From Massilia sp. Root418 (GTDB lineage: Bacteria; Pseudomonadota; Gammaproteobacteria; Burkholderiales; Burkholderiaceae_D): a stretch of DNA of 64,000 bases. Positions 62,350 to 64,000 of this stretch are shown here, piece by piece. The translations under genes and the position numbers were made by a program. The DNA lies in NCBI RefSeq assembly GCF_001425265.1, contig NZ_LMEC01000022.1:567877-631876 (forward strand). Direction: 5' to 3'. Positions within the stretch are counted from its first letter, which is position 1. Every line of letters begins with the position of its first letter. Under the pieces are notes generated by a model. The model was not told the DNA's origin and searched no databases. It worked only from the letters and a program-made list of their open reading frames with translations.

Positions 62350-63609
62350 ATGCGCATCTACGTCGTCGGCGGCGCCGTGCGCGATGAGCTGCTTGGGCTG
62401 CCCGTGCAGGACCACGACCACGTGGTGGTCGGCGCCACGCCGGAAGACATGGCGGCGCAGGGCTTCCGGGCGGTGGGCAAGGACTTCCCGGTGTTCCTGC
62501 ATCCGAAGACGCAAGAGGAGTACGCGCTGGCCCGCACCGAGCGCAAGACCGCGCCCGGCTACAAGGGCTTCGTGTTCCACACCTCGCCCGAGGTGACCCT
62601 GGAGGAAGACCTGGTGCGGCGCGACCTCACCATCAACGCCATCGCCAAGGCCGAAGACGGCACGCTGACCGACCCCTTCAACGGCCGGCGCGACATCGAA
62701 CAGCGCATCTTCCGCCACGTCTCCGACGCCTTTGCCGAAGACCCGGTGCGCATCCTGCGCGTGGCCCGCTTCGCCGCGCGCTACCCGGACTTCACGGTGG
62801 CGCCGGAAACCAATGCGCTGATGCGCCAGATGGTGGAGCAGGGCGAAGTGGACGCCCTGGTGGCCGAGCGCGTGTGGCAGGAGGTGTCGCGCGGGCTGAT
62901 GGAACAGGCGCCGTCGCGCATGCTGCAGGTGCTGCGCGGCTGCGGCGCGCTGGCGCGCATCATGCCGGAACTGGACGCGCTGTGGGGTGTGCCGCAGCCG
63001 GAGGCGCACCATCCCGAAATCGACACCGGCGTCCACATGCAGCTGGTGGTGGACTACGCCGCTGCGCGCGGCCACGAGCTGCCGGTGCGCTTCGCCAGCC
63101 TGATGCACGACCTGGGCAAGGGCATCACGCCGCCGGACAAATGGCCTTCCCACCACGGCCATGAAGGCGACGGCGCCAGGCTGGTGGAGCAGCTGTGCAA
63201 GCGCCTGAAAGTGCCCAGCGAATGCCGCGACCTGGCCGTGATGACGGCGCGCGAACACGGCAACGTGGGCCGCGCGCTGCAGCTGCGCCCGAACACCATC
63301 GTGAAACTGCTGGAGCGCTGCGACGCCTTCCGCAAGCCGGCCCGCTTCACGCAGATGCTGCTGGCCACCGAATGCGATTCCTGCGGCCGCGAAGGCAACG
63401 GCGTGAGCTTCCGCGACAAGCCTTTCCCGCAGCTGGCCCACCTGGAAAAAGCGCTGGCCGCCGCGCGCGGCGTCAACGCCGGCGAAATCGCCCAGCGCAC
63501 CGCCGACCATCCGCAGCGCATACCGGAGATGGTGCACCGCGCCCGCGTCGGCGCCGTGCGCGCCGCGCTGGGCGTCGCCGACGGCACCACGGAGGTCGAG
63601 GATGACTAG
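62350..63609 (+). CDS. cca: CCA tRNA nucleotidyltransferase (with HD domain)
   Basis: A 419-aa multifunctional tRNA 3'-CCA enzyme. GGAVRDELLG, the DxD in QDHDHVVV, RRDLTINAIA, the neck EDPVRILRVARFAAR, and an HD phosphohydrolase segment (HDLGKG, HHGHEGDG). ATG 62350 follows AAGGGGA; GTG 62332 is not favoured. Length as in E. coli Cca. Confidence 0.97.
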   Translation: MRIYVVGGAVRDELLGLPVQDHDHVVVGATPEDMAAQGFRAVGKDFPVFLHPKTQEEYALARTERKTAPGYKGFVFHTSPEVTLEEDLVRRDLTINAIAKAEDGTLTDPFNGRRDIEQRIFRHVSDAFAEDPVRILRVARFAARYPDFTVAPETNALMRQMVEQGEVDALVAERVWQEVSRGLMEQAPSRMLQVLRGCGALARIMPELDALWGVPQPEAHHPEIDTGVHMQLVVDYAAARGHELPVRFASLMHDLGKGITPPDKWPSHHGHEGDGARLVEQLCKRLKVPSECRDLAVMTAREHGNVGRALQLRPNTIVKLLERCDAFRKPARFTQMLLATECDSCGREGNGVSFRDKPFPQLAHLEKALAAARGVNAGEIAQRTADHPQRIPEMVHRARVGAVRAALGVADGTTEVEDD

Positions 63610-64000
63610 GCTGAACATGTTCCGCAATCCGCTGCGGCGCTGGCTGAAGGGCAGCAAGTACCGCCCGACCGTGATGGTCAAGGAGCTGGCCGAGCGCGAC
63701 CGGCGGCGCATGCTGAAGCACTTCCTGGCACTGGAAAAGCCCGACCGCCTGCTGCGCTTCGGTTCCTACCTGGGCGACGAGCAGGTGACCAAATACGTGC
63801 AGGCCATCGATTTTTCGCGCGACATGGTGTTCGGGGTCTACAACCGGGTGTTCAAGCTGGTGGCCGTGGGCCACCTGGCGTTCGCGCCCAAGGAAGCCAA
63901 GCAGTCGGCCACCGAGAAGGAGCAGGTGGCGGAATTCGGCGTGTCGGTGTCGAAGTCGGCGCGCGGGCTGGGCATCGGCTCCAAGCTGTTCGAGCGCGCC
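63602..64000 (+). CDS. GNAT-family N-acetyltransferase (truncated by window edge)
   Basis: The frame is open from ATG 63602 (overlapping the cca stop by 8 bp) or ATG 63617 to the end of the window, 133 codons. The acetyl-CoA fold start is visible (AVGHLAFAP, VSVSKSARGLGIGSKLFERA with RGLGIG as the pyrophosphate loop). Substrate unknown; C-terminus missing. Confidence 0.85.
   Translation, partial: MTRLNMFRNPLRRWLKGSKYRPTVMVKELAERDRRRMLKHFLALEKPDRLLRFGSYLGDEQVTKYVQAIDFSRDMVFGVYNRVFKLVAVGHLAFAPKEAKQSATEKEQVAEFGVSVSKSARGLGIGSKLFERA

Overview
The window reads as a GC-rich chromosomal segment of a betaproteobacterium, most likely Burkholderiales, family Oxalobacteraceae (Massilia/Duganella-like). 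The evidence is gene order and family content: petABC followed by sspAB, rhodanese-grxC-secB-gpsA, metK divergent from two acyltransferases and dapF, an S-adenosylhomocysteine (SAH) riboswitch before ahcY, a one-cysteine DksA, and two classical betaproteobacterial porins. This assignment comes from recognition, not from a database search. No prophage, insertion sequence, transposase, CRISPR array or rRNA operon was seen.

Layout. 1-3719: end of a tad (Flp pilus) operon, tadZ-tadA-tadB-tadC. 3727-4730: a secreted DUF2807 protein and a 66-aa exported peptide. 4876-6959: a tartrate/D-malate dehydrogenase gene divergent from its LysR-type regulator. 6982-9315: DUF2461, a DegS/DegQ-like protease, MscL. 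9427-13603: petABC (cytochrome bc1) and sspAB. 13623-13698: tRNA-Thr(TGT). 13902-18758: the least familiar stretch, with a cupin, a membrane-anchored Mrr-like nuclease candidate behind a near-perfect 35-bp palindrome, and three genes for a Tat lipoprotein and two large proteins of uncertain function. 18932-21824: gpsA, an SH3 protein, secB, grxC and a rhodanese. 21931-28727: gpmA, an EnvC-like LytM factor, a CtpA protease, a MoeB/ThiF enzyme and a secreted amidohydrolase. 28788-39835: a complete type II secretion operon, gspGHIJKLMNDEFC. 39841-40040: two REP-like palindromes. 40040-43684: a small basic protein, hslUV and a double-STAS protein. 43829-47213: dksA, a CobW-type metallochaperone, xerC, DUF484. 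47311-51965: two porins and a Sel1-repeat protein, apparently inserted between DUF484 and dapF. 51986-58862: dapF, two lipid A acyltransferases, and the methyl cycle genes metK, ahcY and metF. 58951-64000: 5-formyl-THF cyclo-ligase, lytic transglycosylase, GST, cca and a truncated GNAT acetyltransferase.

How they work together. Two envelope-spanning assemblies dominate. The tad genes supply the ATPase and platform for Flp pilus assembly. The gsp operon supplies every core part of a type II secretion machine; secB and several exported proteins feed the same export route. metK, ahcY, metF and the cyclo-ligase make up much of the activated methyl cycle and its folate supply. ahcY is under an SAH riboswitch, and the metK leader has its own set of mutually exclusive pairings that could gate the start codon.

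Most promising for new biology: (i) the metK 5' leader (54745-54836), where one TCGCAA segment can pair with any of three TTGCGA segments, one reaching the AUG; (ii) the membrane-anchored Mrr-like protein and its palindrome (14359-14969); (iii) the lipoprotein/RIFT-barrel-like/propeller-like trio (14956-18758); (iv) two families of interspersed palindromes, one of which supplies the last codons of the cyclo-ligase gene.
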